From: Pterobdella sp. o SKG-2022
Taxonomy: Eukaryota; Annelida; Clitellata; Hirudinida; Piscicolidae
Assembly (NCBI GenBank): GCA_964035795.1
Contig: OZ038324.1
Location: 4,007,854 to 4,071,853 of the forward strand
Direction of reading: 5' to 3'
Length of the DNA stretch: 64,000 nt
Shown here piece by piece: positions 12,936 to 25,439 of this stretch. The notes beneath the pieces were generated by a model. That model searched no databases and was not told the DNA's origin. It saw only the letters and a list, made by a program, of their open reading frames with translations. Each line of letters opens with the position of its first letter. The stretch's first letter is position 1. Position numbers and translations under genes: made by a program.

Positions 12936-12972
12936 CTACTACCGGGGTCTTGCCAAGACCCTAAGTTAGTAG
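12936..12972 (-). other. Conserved 3' stem-loop of LINE copy 1
   Basis: On the minus strand this 37-base block holds GGGTCTTGGCAAGACCC, a 7-bp stem with a 3-base loop, inside outer arms CTACTA and TAGTAG. Copy 2 keeps the same block at 15,544-15,580. Such 3' UTR structures commonly serve as the reverse transcriptase recognition signal in R2-type LINEs; that role is inference here. Confidence 0.6.
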
Positions 12973-13439
12973 AGTCCGATGCTATTCATTTCGGGCCAAA
13001 ACTTTTCTTAAGATGTGCCCCGTGCCCATAAGCGCTGTTTTTTGGGTCCCATACATTTTATGCGAGCCAGGAAACGTTGAAAGTTCGGACCCAAAATCTT
13101 TTTCGACTGTTTCTAGCGCGCCCACAACTATTGTAACTACTTTTGTGTTCATGATCCAGCATCTTGATATTTCTATTTGCAGATCACGGTACTTGCAAAT
13201 TTTTTCAGATGTTTTCGACACTATGTTGGTGTCTGATGGCAATGAGGTATCAACTAGAGTACACTTTTTTTTTTGCATCTTTAACCACTATGTCTGGTTA
13301 ATTTGCTTGTATACTTCTGTCTGTACTGGACTGTCCCATAATAAGGTTAGTTCGTTTTTTTTCATCACTGGTCAAATTTCGTGTTCGTACCATTTATTTT
13401 TGACTTCAAACTCGTGTGTCTTACATATTTTCTAGTGGA

Positions 13440-13613
13440 TGAAATTGAATTTGTAGCAAGCGCTTTTCTTTATAGATCAAAGCGCTTGCTACAAATTCAA
13501 TGTAGCGAAAGCACACTGTGGAACAGGTGCTAATTGTCGGCCCACGCGGGATCGAACCCGGTAACTTTAGCTAATTAGTCTAATACTCAACCATGGAGCT
13601 ATAGGAGCTGACA
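13440..13613 (-). mobile_element. tRNA-derived SINE-like insert ending in a hairpin, nested in LINE copy 1
   Basis: The minus-strand head (13,612-13,536) is tRNA-like. It has an A-box-type segment TAGCTCCATGGTTGAG and a B-box-type segment GGTTCGATCCC at tRNA spacing. The acceptor and anticodon stems are poorly paired, so it is a derived SINE head rather than a working tRNA gene. A body of about 35 bases follows, then a perfect 23-bp inverted repeat at the 3' end. Both edges are sharp: LINE protein sequence is readable right up to 13,612 and again from about 13,440. There is no A-tail. Confidence 0.55.
13444..13501. repeat. Perfect 23-bp inverted repeat (hairpin)
   Basis: Arms at 13,444-13,466 and 13,479-13,501 are exact reverse complements, separated by the 12-base loop TCTTTATAGATC. 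The next base outward does not pair. It forms the end of the SINE-like insert that touches the LINE. Confidence 0.9.
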
Positions 13614-14576
13614 TTATCTTCTGTAATATTCTTTTTTTAATTTTTCTCTCATATTTATGTGGTGTACATTAAATGACTCTTCTACCCCTAAGTATTTGTA
13701 CGATTCGTTATTAGATAAATCTTTATGTGCGTGTGCTCATTCAGACCGATGTTGGAGCTTTTCATCATTTTACCTTTGTTTATGGTTATCTTTGCACCTT
13801 TTTCTAGGCCGAATTGCATCCTAATGTCATCGCTGGGCTTTTTGACTATTCTCAAAAACGATGTTAAATCAGAGTCTGATTTGCTGTAAAGTTTCAGATC
13901 GTCCATATAGAATAGATAGTTGAATTTTTCCTTTTTTAGCTTTGCCTACTTGTATAGTTGGAGTTTTTTCATTCAAAAGAATACTCAGAGAGAAAAGTGA
14001 TAGACAGAAAAGAAGAGGTGACAACGTATCTCTTTGGAAAATCCCTATCTTCATTTTGATCTCGGGAATTACCATATTTCCCTTCAACTGTCTCAGTCCT
14101 AGGTTTATTCTTCATTGAAGCATGATGGGCATGATGAATTCAACAATCCGTGGGTGAATTCCGTACATCTTCATGACTTCTGAAATTCATGAGTGGTACA
14201 TTGTCGAAAGCTTTTTTATAATCTATTCGCGCTTGAGATAAAGTGTCTTTTTCATTTTTTGTAATTTCTCTGGCCATTCGATTAATTAGCAGTTGATCCT
14301 TGTTTCCAACTTTACCTATTCTGCAGCACTTTTGTTCTTCTGGTAGCAGCTGGAAGTTTTCCAAATGCTAATACCGATGTCAATGTTTTATAAATAGTGG
14401 GTAGACATGTGATCGGGCGATAATTCTGAATTTTGTGTGTTTTGCTCTTTTGCCACTAATTATGTGTTCCCTTCTGTTAGCCATTCTGGACTCTTGTTTG
14501 AATCTTCCTTTATTTCATTCAGAGCGTTAACTAGGAATGAGGAGCTTGTATTGAGCTTCTTCAACTAAAAGTTTTA

Positions 14577-14815
<239 letters not shown>

Positions 14816-14821
<6 letters not shown>

Positions 14822-15483
14822 TTATTAATATCATTATCATCATAAAAAGTGTTAATTATTTTATTAATATCATTATCATCATAAAAAGTGTAAAAGTGAA
14901 AATATTAATTGTTTTGTTTGTGGAAAGTATTTAATAGCACTTTGTGGTGTGACTGTGTCAACTGGTTTTGACGTTAGCTAACGCATTAAATTTATAATGT
15001 CACGAAAAGTTTTACCATGAATAAGGTACTATTGTGATATTCAACATCTAAGCGGAAATCCTTAATGCATTTTTTACCTATTGATTAAAATTCAAAATAT
15101 ATATACACGTTTTTCAGTTAAAAATAGAATTTTTATTCAGGCCTAGTGGTTTGTTTGTGAGTAGACTTCATTTATTGAAGTTTATATTTGGTATACTTAT
15201 CATATTTGAATAAAAATATATCTGAAAACTGCCTGGTTTTGAAGTTCTACATAACAAATAATTGTTTTATAGTTAGGTTGAACTCATCAAAAGTTTTAGA
15301 TTATTATTATTATATGCCAAATCCCAATGTATTGTATCCAAACCCAGCAATATTTCCATAAACTCATAAATAACATTTAAAACTTTGAGAAAAATTGAAA
15401 AACTAGCTCATAACTTATAAATTAATTAGTTTAAACTAAATTTTATTCTGTTAGCACGAATCGGCCATTTTGACCCGAAGCCT
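14816..15483. other. AT-rich intergenic stretch with a small tandem duplication
   Basis: A segment of about 38 bases (TTATTTTATTAATATCATTATCATCATAAAAAGTG type) is tandemly repeated at about 14,816-14,890. The string AAAAGTTTTAGATTATTATT occurs both just before the ATT array (near 14,570) and near 15,292. No gene is seen. Confidence 0.7.
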
Positions 15484-16160
15484 TTCCAAAGATTATTATT
15501 ATTATTATTTTTTTTTAACACAATATACATACTGGGATTTAAACTACTACCGGAGTCTTACCAAGACCCTAGGGTAGTAGAGTTCGATGTTATTCATTCA
15601 TTACGGGCCAAAACTCTCCTTAAAATGGGCACCGTGCCCATAAGCGCTGTTTTCATAAATTTTAGGTGATCCAGGAAGCGTCGAGAGTTTGAAACTTAAA
15701 TCTTTTCTGACTGTTCCCAGTGCGCCCACAACTATTGGAACTACTTTTTTATTCTTATTCCAGCATCTTGATATCTCTATTCGCAGATCGGGGTATTTGC
15801 ATATTTTCTCAAATGTTTTCGACACTATGTTGGTGTCTGATGGTACTGAGGTATCAACCAGAGTACACTCTCTTTTTTTTTCATCTTTAACCACTATGTC
15901 TGGTTTATTTGCCTGTATGTTTCTGTCTGTGTGTATTTGGCTGTCCTATAGTACTGTTAGTTCGTTTTTTTTATCACTGTTCGAATTTCGTGTTCGTACC
16001 ACTTACTTTTGATTTCAAATCTATGTGTCTTACATATTGTCCAGTCGATAAATTTAGCGACACTGTTGTGGCGCTCTATGTACTCGTGCTTTGCCAGCAT
16101 TGGGCATTCTGAAACAATGTGTGATATTGTTTCAGAGTTCTTCAAAGCCTACAATTTTGA
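15484..16160 (-). mobile_element. R2/R4(Dong)-like LINE, copy 2, 5'-truncated 3' end
   Basis: The minus strand codes the C-terminal part of the element. First comes the zinc-knuckle region ETISHIVSECPMLAKHEY with ICKTHRFEIKSKWYEHE (16,145-15,957). After frame changes come TDRNIQANKPDIVVKDE and CTLVDTSVPSDTNIVSKTF, ending at 15,601. KPD followed by a downstream Asp matches the restriction-like endonuclease motif of R2-type LINEs. VVPIVVGALGTV is the usual C-terminal signature of this family. The 3' UTR has a hairpin shared with copy 1, an A-rich run and a short (AAT)n tail. Severe 5' truncation is typical of LINE insertion. Frameshifts show it is dead. Confidence 0.8.
15544..15580 (-). other. 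Conserved 3' stem-loop of LINE copy 2
   Basis: Same 37-base block as in copy 1. Outer arms CTACTACC and GGTAGTAG pair perfectly. The inner stem GGGTCTT-AAGACTC keeps pairing through one G-U pair where copy 1 has G-C. Pairing preserved across a base difference supports a functional RNA fold. Confidence 0.6.
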
Positions 16161-16224
16161 TCAACGCTTTTTTTAATATTTTATTTTTATAATAATTTGT
16201 TGCAAACGTCTGATCTTGGGCGGC

Positions 16225-16618
<394 letters not shown>

Positions 16619-16691
16619 TTATGTTGTTTTTTGATATTAAGGTAATATTGTTGCGTTTCTTGAAGTAGTTTGGTTGATGTATTAGTAGTTC

Positions 16692-16886
16692 ATGCTGGCT
16701 CACAATCAAAACATCAACCCACCTCAACAGCACGGAGCAAACCCGTTTTTATTGGACCACGAGAACCACAACGCATTGTTCTACGCCCAATCAACGAGAA
16801 GCGTCGATTGCACACGAATATTAATGAGTCAAACGAGCGCCGCTCCATCCAATAATAATTCGTCACCAGTGCTCAATAATTCTTGA
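16692..16886 (+). CDS. Possible terminal exon of an unidentified gene
   Basis: A 64-residue frame has ordinary, polar, non-repetitive composition (starts MLAHNQNINPPQQHGANPF; ends SSPVLNNS) and higher GC than its surroundings. A T-rich tract and AG (TATTAGTAG) just upstream could be a splice acceptor, so the ATG may be internal. No upstream exon is recognisable; an intron would have to span the AAT array. I do not recognise the protein. A chance frame is possible. Confidence 0.3.
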   Translation: MLAHNQNINPPQQHGANPFLLDHENHNALFYAQSTRSVDCTRILMSQTSAAPSNNNSSPVLNNS

Positions 16887-18330
16887 AATTTCTATTTGAG
16901 CTGTTGAGGTGTTGATGACTAACCATTGTAGGAATCACTTTAAATGGAGCGCCAATTGTATAATTATTTAAATATATATATACAGTTTTGTATGTATATT
17001 TTTACCTGTATCTATAAATAGTTGTAAACATCACAAGGTTTAGTATTGTGGTTGTGTGTTCGGTGGTCAATTGTTCGTGTTTGTTTGGTTTTAATAGCAG
17101 GGGTTTAATTTGATTGTTTTATTTTTTTTTCATGAATCATTTTTTATTTTTACTGTTTCATTTTTTTAATTATTTCCAACTATTTTTATCGTTACTGTAG
17201 TTTTTTATCGGTTTATTATTGTTTTTATTATTGATATTAATTGAGTTATTATTTTTATTATTGATGCTTCTGGTGTGTCTGTAACACTTGGTGAAAGAGA
17301 TGTAAGTTATTTATTTGGTGTGTTCAACTGTGTGTGTTTCTTATGATGTGTGTGCGTGGTGTGTGTTATTCTTTTTGTTTCTATATATGTGTTATGTGAT
17401 TATTTATTTCGGCTGTATGTATGAGTGTACGGCTTATACACCTATCTACCTATCAACGCAAGTTTGTATGTATGTGTGCATGTATGTAACAGGGATAGTA
17501 ATAGCATCAATAGACACATAATCATTCATCACTAATCACATCTAAGTGAGTGATTTACCTGTTCAATACGTTTATATGTAAACATCACTATAGTCTATCA
17601 ATGTGTCGTTGTGTGGGTTTATGTATGTGTATGCACCAACACACACTTTTTTGAGCTGCCTTAAGGTGGGTAACAAAGAGGAAGATGTCCGTGAGCATGT
17701 ATGGAAGTTAATGTGAGAATTTATGAAGAAATGCATGCGGGTATATACATATAAATGAGTTTTTATAACGACAGCTGTGCCATGAAATTCGAATATATTT
17801 TTCTATCTTCCTTTTGGCGTGTGGTGAGGTGTGTGTGTTCAAGTGGGTTTTATTAGTAGCTATTAATAAATCTACGAGCTTTTTTTATTATTTTTGCAAT
17901 TTTTATTATTTTTTATTAGTATATTATTATCGTTGTTATTAGGATTTGTTATTATTGTTATTATTATATCATTTTTATTGTTATCATTATCACAGACATC
18001 TTATAAAAGCGGCACGTATTCAAGCCAGCGTCACCTCTTGATGATTATATCGGGTGTGTTCCGTCATCCATAATGGTTTTTGTGGACTTTTGCGTGTACG
18101 GGCGCTTCAGGTGCCCTTTTTTACACTGTTCAACTGCTATGTAAGGATTTGTGTTTGCTTCACTGTCGGTGTCTTTGTTTCTGTCTCTTCCTTTCTGTCA
18201 GTCTGTTTATTATTATTATTATTATTATTTGTATTATTAATTTTATTATTGTTTTTTTTCTTATTATACATTATTCTGATGTTTTTTTTAGTTCTTAGTT
18301 AAATCTTATTGACGAAACATGATTTTCTAT
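16887..18330 (+). other. T/G-rich non-coding tract, perhaps a long 3' UTR
   Basis: Base composition differs from the AT background: T/G-rich on the plus strand, with many TGTGTG, TGTATG and ATTATT runs. It follows directly after the stop of the exon candidate at 16,886. A TATAAAAG box is at 18,002-18,009, followed by a moderately GC-rich 150 bases with only short frames. It could be a 3' UTR, or the remains of an element. Confidence 0.35.
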
Positions 18331-18539
18331 TTATTGATGCTTTTATTATTTCTAACCTAGAAAAAGCTTCATCCACACTCTAGGATAACTATCTCTGTCG
18401 ATTGACACCTGCTTTCGCCTTGGTGATTGCCTCGATATCTGGTGGGAAGCTCATCGAGGTTGAGGACTGTTTTTACTTACGTCATAGATGTAATCTATCT
18501 GAATACTGAAGTTTTTCTCAGATCACGCTCTTGAAAATA

Positions 18540-18800
18540 TTAAATCCAGGATAAATGCTTTAGAGTACCCTGTTCATGCATCTGCAGATCAGTTTTCTTA
18601 TAGAGGATGAGTTGTAGTTGGTCAAGACTGATCTTTTGATCATAGCCGTTGTGAAGAATATTTCCTTGTCTCCACGTGCACACAAGGCTTCTTAACCCAT
18701 TCGTCATGTACCAATCTTTTGTTTCAAAGCCGCATTCATACGAGGGGCTTGTTCGACTGAATGGTACCACACTTTCACTATTCGTTTTGAATACCTTTTG
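18540..18800 (-). CDS. Coding-like fragment, unidentified
   Basis: A minus-strand frame of about 85 residues without ATG start codes balanced sequence such as SPSYECGFETKDWYMTNG and LVCTWRQGNILHNGYDQK, ending at a stop near 18,540. Composition with Trp and Cys looks real rather than random AT DNA. It might be a host exon or the upstream ORF of a retroelement. It stops right beside the left border of the 2.64-kb duplication (18,802). I do not recognise it. Confidence 0.3.
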   Translation of the reverse strand, partial: QKVFKTNSESVVPFSRTSPSYECGFETKDWYMTNGLRSLVCTWRQGNILHNGYDQKISLDQLQLILYKKTDLQMHEQGTLKHLSWI

Positions 18801-18801
18801 T

Positions 18802-21441
18802 TTTTGAGATTTTTCAACAGCACAAACAATGTTTGCTGTAACTGGTATCTCCAGGAATAAGCCTGATGTCTTTTCTTTGTTGTGTTGCTTAGTAAATTCT
18901 TCTTTAAAACTTATGATCTTTGTTTCGTGCTAGACTCGTGGAGAACTTCTCAATTCACTTTATACTACACAAAATGTGGCGCTATAAAAACGATGAATCA
19001 TGTGGATGAATTATTCTTTCAAAAATGATCTTTTTGAACGCCAATCTGAATTTTCTAATTTCATTAAAATGCTAAAGTCCTCTCAAAAGCATCACTATAG
19101 CACTTCATCACTGTTGCCAACTCCATCACCACCATCATAATCATCATCGCAATCACTATCATCATCATCAACTCCGTTACCAGTTTCACCACCATTTATA
19201 GTCACGATGGTAGTTATTTTGTGAGAAGACATTTTGAATCGAAATTAGTTACAAGGCGGGAAACTTCTCTGAAAGTTCTAAAATATCTGCTTCCATAAAA
19301 GCCAATTAGTTAAGACGTTTGTTTTGGATAAGTAGGTATCTATTTATAAATAAACTTTTCCATTAATAGTTACACATTAAAAAATAACAATGGCTATAAA
19401 TAGTATTTTATAAATAACTTTTTGTAGGAATCTATTTTAAATAACCCCTATATAGCTACCTATATTTGTGAATGTATGTTTACTAAAAGCTTCAGATCTA
19501 GCTTTAAATATAATAACGTTTTTATATATCAGTTTATTTTATTTTTTTTCATTTTTATTTTTTATTTTTGTTTTTTTTTCTTAATGACGTTATTTTTCCA
19601 TTTTATCCATCTCAGTGTTATTTAATTTCAATACTTTTCTCTATTCAAATTTATGAGGCCATCAATGACTTGTTGTGCACTATTTTTATGTTTTCTTACT
19701 ATTGTTCAACAGTTAAAAACAATTATTAATCACATATTTTTATCCTTATTGTTAAATTATTATTATTATCATTAGCTATATCTTCATAAGAATCTAAGTT
19801 CAATCTCAGGTACTCAATGTCACTACCTTTTGTCCCACGTGACTTATTATTATTTCTGTTATTTTAATAATAGTAATATTATTATTTTTGTTATTGTTCA
19901 AGCATTACTTTTTCAAAATTTCTCTCCATTCGTGTTTGACTGGCTTCACAACACAGGCCGTCTTCCAATAATCGCCAATTCAAACAATGGGCTCATCTTG
20001 AGTTTCATCATTTTTATGTTATATTCATATTAATATCATTTAATCATGTTTCAATTGTACTTTCATATTATTTCAATTTTTTATGTTTTTTAACGTTAAA
20101 TAATAAGGATATTTTGGATTATTATCATTACCGCTACAATTGAAAAGCTTGTTGCACATCGAATCTCTTAGTGTTATTGCTTACAAAACACTTGTATCTT
20201 ATTTTGAGTTCCGTATGTGGGAATCGATCCTGTCTCATCAGGTTTTGTATCTATGAACGCTCGACCGCCCAGCCACCCACACAATTCTTTTGACTTTTTT
20301 TAGGTTGTAAGTTTCCATTCGTTTTAGTTTTTTTGTATCAATTAACCGTGATATTATTTTTATTTTTTATTTATCATTATGTTCAATTCAAATGATTTCA
20401 TATTTAAAATTTCAATGGGCTTATCTTTTTTTCAGCAATGTTTCTAGTCTCGAAAATTATTTTTTTCTCTTATTGACAAACCGGAATAAAAATAATCAAA
20501 AATCAATTCATTTTCTTATTATTTTATTTTTTTTGTGAATCACTCAAATACTCGTACACGTTATTCATTTATTGCAAATAAAACGACTGAATATTTTTTT
20601 GTTTCACTTATCGCTATCGTTATCATTTTAAAAATATATTTATGCCTCATATCCATGTTGTTATTATCGTTATTATTATCATTATTTTCTATAATTTTTT
20701 CATGATTAGTTATTTTATTAGTAGTATTATTACCACAGGCGTGTAATTTACTGTGTTATTATTATAATCCTAGGGTAGGTTTGTTTTCTTGTCACCTCCG
20801 TTAGTTCTACGTTGATCTTTGCTAAAATAATCCTTCACCAAAAGTAGGTTTAGTCAGCGATTATTAAATTTCAAGAAAAACTGAATAAAATAAAATAATT
20901 TTATGAATCGTAATTAAACTTTAACTTCTTTAATAAAATTTTCATTGTTTATTCATTAAAAAATGTTAGTGACTTCGATGATTTAATCATATACAATATT
21001 GTAGTCTGCCACAGTTTGAACAAATGAATGGGTTTTGGGAAATGGAACTTACTAAACGAAAATTTAAAAAAATCAGATTTTTAAATTAAAACCTGTTAAA
21101 TGCAAAATAATGTATCGATAAAATGAATAATGCAGAAGTATCAGCAGCACTAACTCAAAAGGGAAGTTGGAATAGGTTTTGAAATCATTAAAATTTCTGC
21201 AGAATTATTAGATTCCACTGCAATCGACATAAGAAAAAATAATCTACCTAATTCATTATAGTAAATCATAGAAAGTTTTCAGACCACTTGGTCTTGTAAA
21301 AATTATACTCCAATAAAATAATAGATTAGAGAACTTTAATTTTTTTAAAATTTAGTTTTTAACCCTTTTCCATAATCTCACATTTCTTACTCTAACTTTT
21401 TGGCAAGCTGTTTCAAAAACTTGGACCTTCAATGTCAAACC
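18802..21441. repeat. 2,640-bp duplicated segment, copy 1, ending at the assembly gap
   Basis: This matches 28,244-30,883 at a constant offset of 9,442 bases from TTTTGAGATTTTTCAAC to the last base before the N run. I found no mismatch at the many points compared, and the constant offset excludes any net indel. The content is AT-rich and non-coding, with ATT and ATC runs and one tRNA-like remnant. Confidence 0.92.
20206..20283 (-). mobile_element. tRNA-like SINE remnant (copy 1)
   Basis: On the minus strand an A-box-like TGGCTGGGCGG and a B-box-like GGATCGATTCC occur at about tRNA spacing (GTGGGTGGCTGGGCGGTCGA through GATTCCCACATACGG). The first T of the T loop is changed and the T stem is weak, so this is not a working tRNA. 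Recognised by pattern only. Confidence 0.35.
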
Positions 21442-21641
21442 NNNNNNNNNNNNNNNNNNNNNNNNNNNNNNNNNNNNNNNNNNNNNNNNNNNNNNNNNNN
21501 NNNNNNNNNNNNNNNNNNNNNNNNNNNNNNNNNNNNNNNNNNNNNNNNNNNNNNNNNNNNNNNNNNNNNNNNNNNNNNNNNNNNNNNNNNNNNNNNNNNN
21601 NNNNNNNNNNNNNNNNNNNNNNNNNNNNNNNNNNNNNNNNN
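21442..21641. other. Assembly gap (200 N)
   Basis: Exactly 200 consecutive N. Order, distance and orientation across it are not proven by sequence. Confidence 0.99.
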
Positions 21642-24427
21642 ATCAGTCTCACCAAAGATTGTCAATAAGTTTCATTTTAAATAGAAATTTCAAACGGTTG
21701 TCAAATATTTAAGAATTTTTGAATACAGTCACTTCAGTCATATTTGAAAATCAAGTTTAAATATATTACCAGTTTGATTCAAATAATATTTTAGAAAATT
21801 CTTAATTAGATGGTTAATCAATGAAAAAATATTTTCATAAATATTTTCTCAAATGAATTTTTCTTGATAGCATTTGCTATGGTGCATCCCTATAAGAAAT
21901 TAAGGGCTAAAAATATCGCAATTTTTCTCATTAAATAATTTTATTATCAAGCCAAAACTTTCCAAAATTATAATTTCAATAAAATTTCACTGTACCGAGT
22001 GCAGATTATTTCCGTCTTCCAAACCAGCTTACAATATAGAGTATATAGTTATAAGCTTTAGCCCATGGTTTTCGATGATCTTTTGACATATTTATCATTC
22101 CTTCTAAAAATACTTTTCTACGTTTTCACATAAATTGTCATAAATACAATTAAAAAGTTTGGAATAATTCAATATTTTCGTTTAAGATCTACAGACAAAA
22201 CGGCTATGAATTTTGTTAAAAAACATGAAAGTTAAAAGTTTATTCATTTATATGACTGTCATTCTTTCATGGTTTATAGAGAACACAACTTAAAAGAAAA
22301 TTTGCTCAAAAACCGTCTACATTTTGTAAAGAGTTATCATTTTGTCTAATTATTTTTTATTTATTTATTTGCTTATTTATTTATTTATTCATTTATTTAT
22401 TTATCCATTTATTTATTTGTTCGTTTCTTTGTTTTTTTATATATTTATTCGTTTATTTATTCATTTATTTGTTCGTTTTTTTGTTTTTTCAAATATTTAT
22501 TCGTTTATTTATTTATTTAATTATTTTTGTTTACTGAAACAAAATGTATTGCAAATTTATTCATAGTCCAAGGCTTTGGCTTATAAGAATTGCTGATGAT
22601 ACAGAAGAGAGTTCGTCAAGCAATGAGTCTACTGCGCTCTAAACTTGGGCTTGCATCATCTCATTAAGAGCAATCACACATTTAAACAATTCTAATAATA
22701 CTCTTCAAATGTACTAAAATTTCGATTGAAAACTTCGATAAACTTTTCGGGATTATATCCTTTAAAATATATTTAAAATATCAATAATTTTTTATTATTG
22801 AAATGGTTGATACTTCACATTCAAAAATGTTAAGAATTTCATTTTACTTCTCATTAACAAATAAGTGGACATTACTTAGAGTATCACATTGAATCAGCTT
22901 GGAAAGAAATTTCAAAAATAAAGATGATAATATAATTATACTAAAGAATAATAATTTAACAAAATAATAGAATAAAAAATTCTAACGATAAAGTTTTGAA
23001 TAAATGGCTTTTTCGTACCTTTCGAGCAGTTTGTTAATAGTCAGATTTTAAATTTCGAATCAAAATTAATTTAGAAAAATCGTTAAAAGGGATGTTTAAT
23101 ATTAAAAACTTATATTAATTAGTTCTTTGACTGTTTTTCGTTGGAAAGTTTCTAAAATTATCAAAATAAATAACCTCACCTTTGAGTGGTGTATTTTTTC
23201 AAACGAAAATACAGTCTATTTCGTAAACCAAAGATTATTTCGAATCAGAAGGATTGAAAAAGATTGGAAGAGTTTAATTACATTAAACTTAGAATTAGTG
23301 TTAGATTTTGAAATTTCCAAGTGTTTTAGCCATTGAAAAGAATTAAACTTTGACAAACTTTTCAATTCTTTTTTGAAAAAAATCAAGTTTGAAGTATACA
23401 TAGGTTTTATATTTTACATCGAGTAAAAAAACATTGACGAAATTCAACGTTTCAATCAACTTTGAAGTTTTCAATATTTTTGATTAAATATCTGAAGTTT
23501 TTATAATACAACCAATAAAAGATTTGCTTCTGTCAACCGCCTATCATTGCGGTTCCATCTTGCTTTTAAATCATTAACACTTTGCAGTGCATGCACCTCA
23601 CTTTATATTCAACACGTTTCGGTGAAGACTTCGGTCATACACATTATCAATGATATGAAATCGTGGAATACATTGAGATTATTAATTCATGGAAGTAAAA
23701 TGGTATTTCGAATGTTTTTGTCAATTTTAGGATGAATTTTTCAGTTTCAAGCTTTTTGTGGTTTAAATATAAGCTTATGAAATTCTTTTTAAATTAGTAA
23801 AATATTAATCATTTTAATTTTAAAGTCTATTGAAAATCAAAAAATTGAATAAATTTTGGATATAGTTCTCATGTTGAATATTAATTTTATGTTTGAACCA
23901 TTAGAGATCATTTGGATCTTTTTCAATTAGAAAAAACTATTTTTTTAAAAAATCCTTTTTTTACATTTAAAAATTTAATTTATATTCATAGTCCATGAAG
24001 TTTTTTGAAGAAAATTTAAGATTTAATTCAAAGGTTAAAGTTAACTTAAGAGTTCAATAAAAGATCTATTTTGTATTGGGTACATTCAGATGTTAATGTG
24101 TTTGGTCAATAACAATATAACATTCAATACCACAGTAACCCATAAATGGATAATAAGTCTATAATTCGGATATTTTTCAGTTTCGAAATTTTGAATTTTT
24201 TTTGCGTAAATTGAAAGAAAATTTTTTTTTATTTTCTAGGCTTTAAAAGTGAATTTATTGAAATGAATTTACTAAGAAAGCTTTTTAAAGTCTTAGTTTT
24301 CGAAGAAATATTATGAAAACTAAAGATTTAAATCTTTTTCAGTGTTATGGGAAGCTTTTAAAAGCAAATATAAATGCTTTTTTCTAGATGTGCATCTTAT
24401 TTTGTTTTTAACTCGTAGCACAAAAAA
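21642..24427. other. AT-rich non-coding stretch
   Basis: No convincing gene. Short frames on both strands have Lys/Asn/Ile/Phe-rich random composition and mostly non-ATG starts. The only structured part is the TTTA-type microsatellite listed separately. Confidence 0.6.
22350..22530. repeat. Degenerate (TTTA)n / (TTCG/TTTG) microsatellite
   Basis: About 180 bases of ATTT/TTTA tetranucleotide repeat with regular variants such as TTCG and TTTG. The plus-strand Phe/Leu/Tyr/Ile frame here is a by-product. Confidence 0.9.
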
Positions 24428-24690
24428 TGAATAAATACCTTTATTCAAATGAACAGTACAAACTTTGATAACTCCACCTTCATCATGAAATTTAACAGCC
24501 AATGAAAAAACAAAATCTGGAATTTATAGCATAATAACAAGTGCAGATGATAACGTGCGTTGATTTTTCTCTGGCAAGTATAGTGGAAAAGCTTCAGACA
24601 CCATGACCAAAGATTCTAGGCATAAGTCCGATTCAGAATCGAGAGCACAAAAAAAGCTACTAATTGGGTATAGAACGTGCAACAATGCAA
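24428..24690 (-). pseudogene. Exon-like frame with an internal stop, unidentified
   Basis: One minus-strand frame reads ALDSESDLCLESLVMVSEAF, then LPEKNQRTLSSALVIML, one TAA stop (near 24,526), and continues in the same frame as IPDFVFSLAVKFHDEGGV and IKVCTVHLNK. It ends at a good donor, AAAG|GTATTT. A possible acceptor (ATTAGTAG) lies near 24,675. The amphipathic, balanced composition on both sides of the stop suggests a former or miscalled exon. The family is not recognised. Confidence 0.35.
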
Positions 24691-24722
24691 AAAAACAGTT
24701 ATAAAAGATCCACATATTCATC

Positions 24723-25439
24723 TAGACTTTACAGTCCCTCTCATCTTATTTATCTGGGTGTACCCAATCGAATTATCCCAAAGAAGAATATTCACTGGAA
24801 GTTGACTTGAATCGGCGTTTCAAAGGTTGGTTCTCAAACGACAAAAAAATACGCAATATTTTTGACATTTTAAACATTCTTATTTGGAGAATTTTCACTA
24901 CTACAAATCTTTTCATTAATTAATAAATACTATTTGAATATTACTATTAAACTGATAAAAATAAAGGCTGAATAACTTTCATTCTAAAAGCATTATTTAG
25001 AAACAAGCATTTAGTTTTTCCGCCTTTTGATTGCAACGTTCAATGAAAAATGACATTTCACAGCTTAATTTACTTTTGCATTGGTCAGATTTGTTAACTA
25101 AGAAAAGTTCAAATGCATTGAAAGCTCACTGAGTTTCACGAGTAGTTTATGATGTTTGAAAAAGGGGGACCTGATTTATTTTAATCGTTGTCATTAAGTC
25201 TCATAATATGAATAATTTTCCCACGTGTGGATTTCATGAAATTTTAAAATAAATTGTTGGTTCAAGTTTGATAGCCGCAATAATGTAAAATATTCCAAAT
25301 AAAACCTAAATATGAATTTAAAACCTTCAAACTTTAAGTTGATATTTAAAAATTTGGCTTACTATCTAAATGCTTTAATCAAATGTTTTTTAATATTGTT
25401 TGTTTGAACTAAGAAACTTCTAGAAAACAAACGAGCGCC
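24723..25439. other. AT-rich stretch, nothing recognised
   Basis: No open frame with coding composition and no repeat structure noticed. Confidence 0.6.

Larger units (their letters stand above)
12855..14576 (-). mobile_element. R2/R4(Dong)-like LINE, copy 1, damaged and interrupted
   Basis: Translating the minus strand with frame changes recovers the order expected of a LINE with a restriction-like endonuclease. RT begins near 14,560-14,290 (PEWLTEG, EEQKCCRIG, KDQLLINRM), followed by the IDYKKAFDNVP block at about 14,200. GDTLSPLLFC-type residues follow (G mutated to R in the track frame), then MDDLKLYSKSDSDL, the equivalent of the YxDD catalytic block, near 13,900. YKYLGVEES and MREKLKKEYYRR follow, ending at about 13,612. 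A SINE-like insert occupies 13,613-13,440. The element resumes with KICKTHEFEVKNKWYEHE and then the C-terminal endonuclease part (CTLVDTSLPSDTNIVSK, VVTIVVGALETV) down to 12,982. The thumb-to-zinc-knuckle section is missing. Several stops and frameshifts make it inactive. Downstream there is a conserved 3' hairpin and a degenerate ATT-rich tail; upstream it abuts a long ATT array. Confidence 0.8.

Noticed and set aside
13536..13612. Functional tRNA gene
   Set aside because: Box A and B segments are present, but the acceptor and anticodon stems pair poorly and the sequence is embedded in a longer insert, so I call it SINE-like.
21400..21684. Frames spanning the N run
   Set aside because: They consist mostly of unknown residues across an assembly gap.
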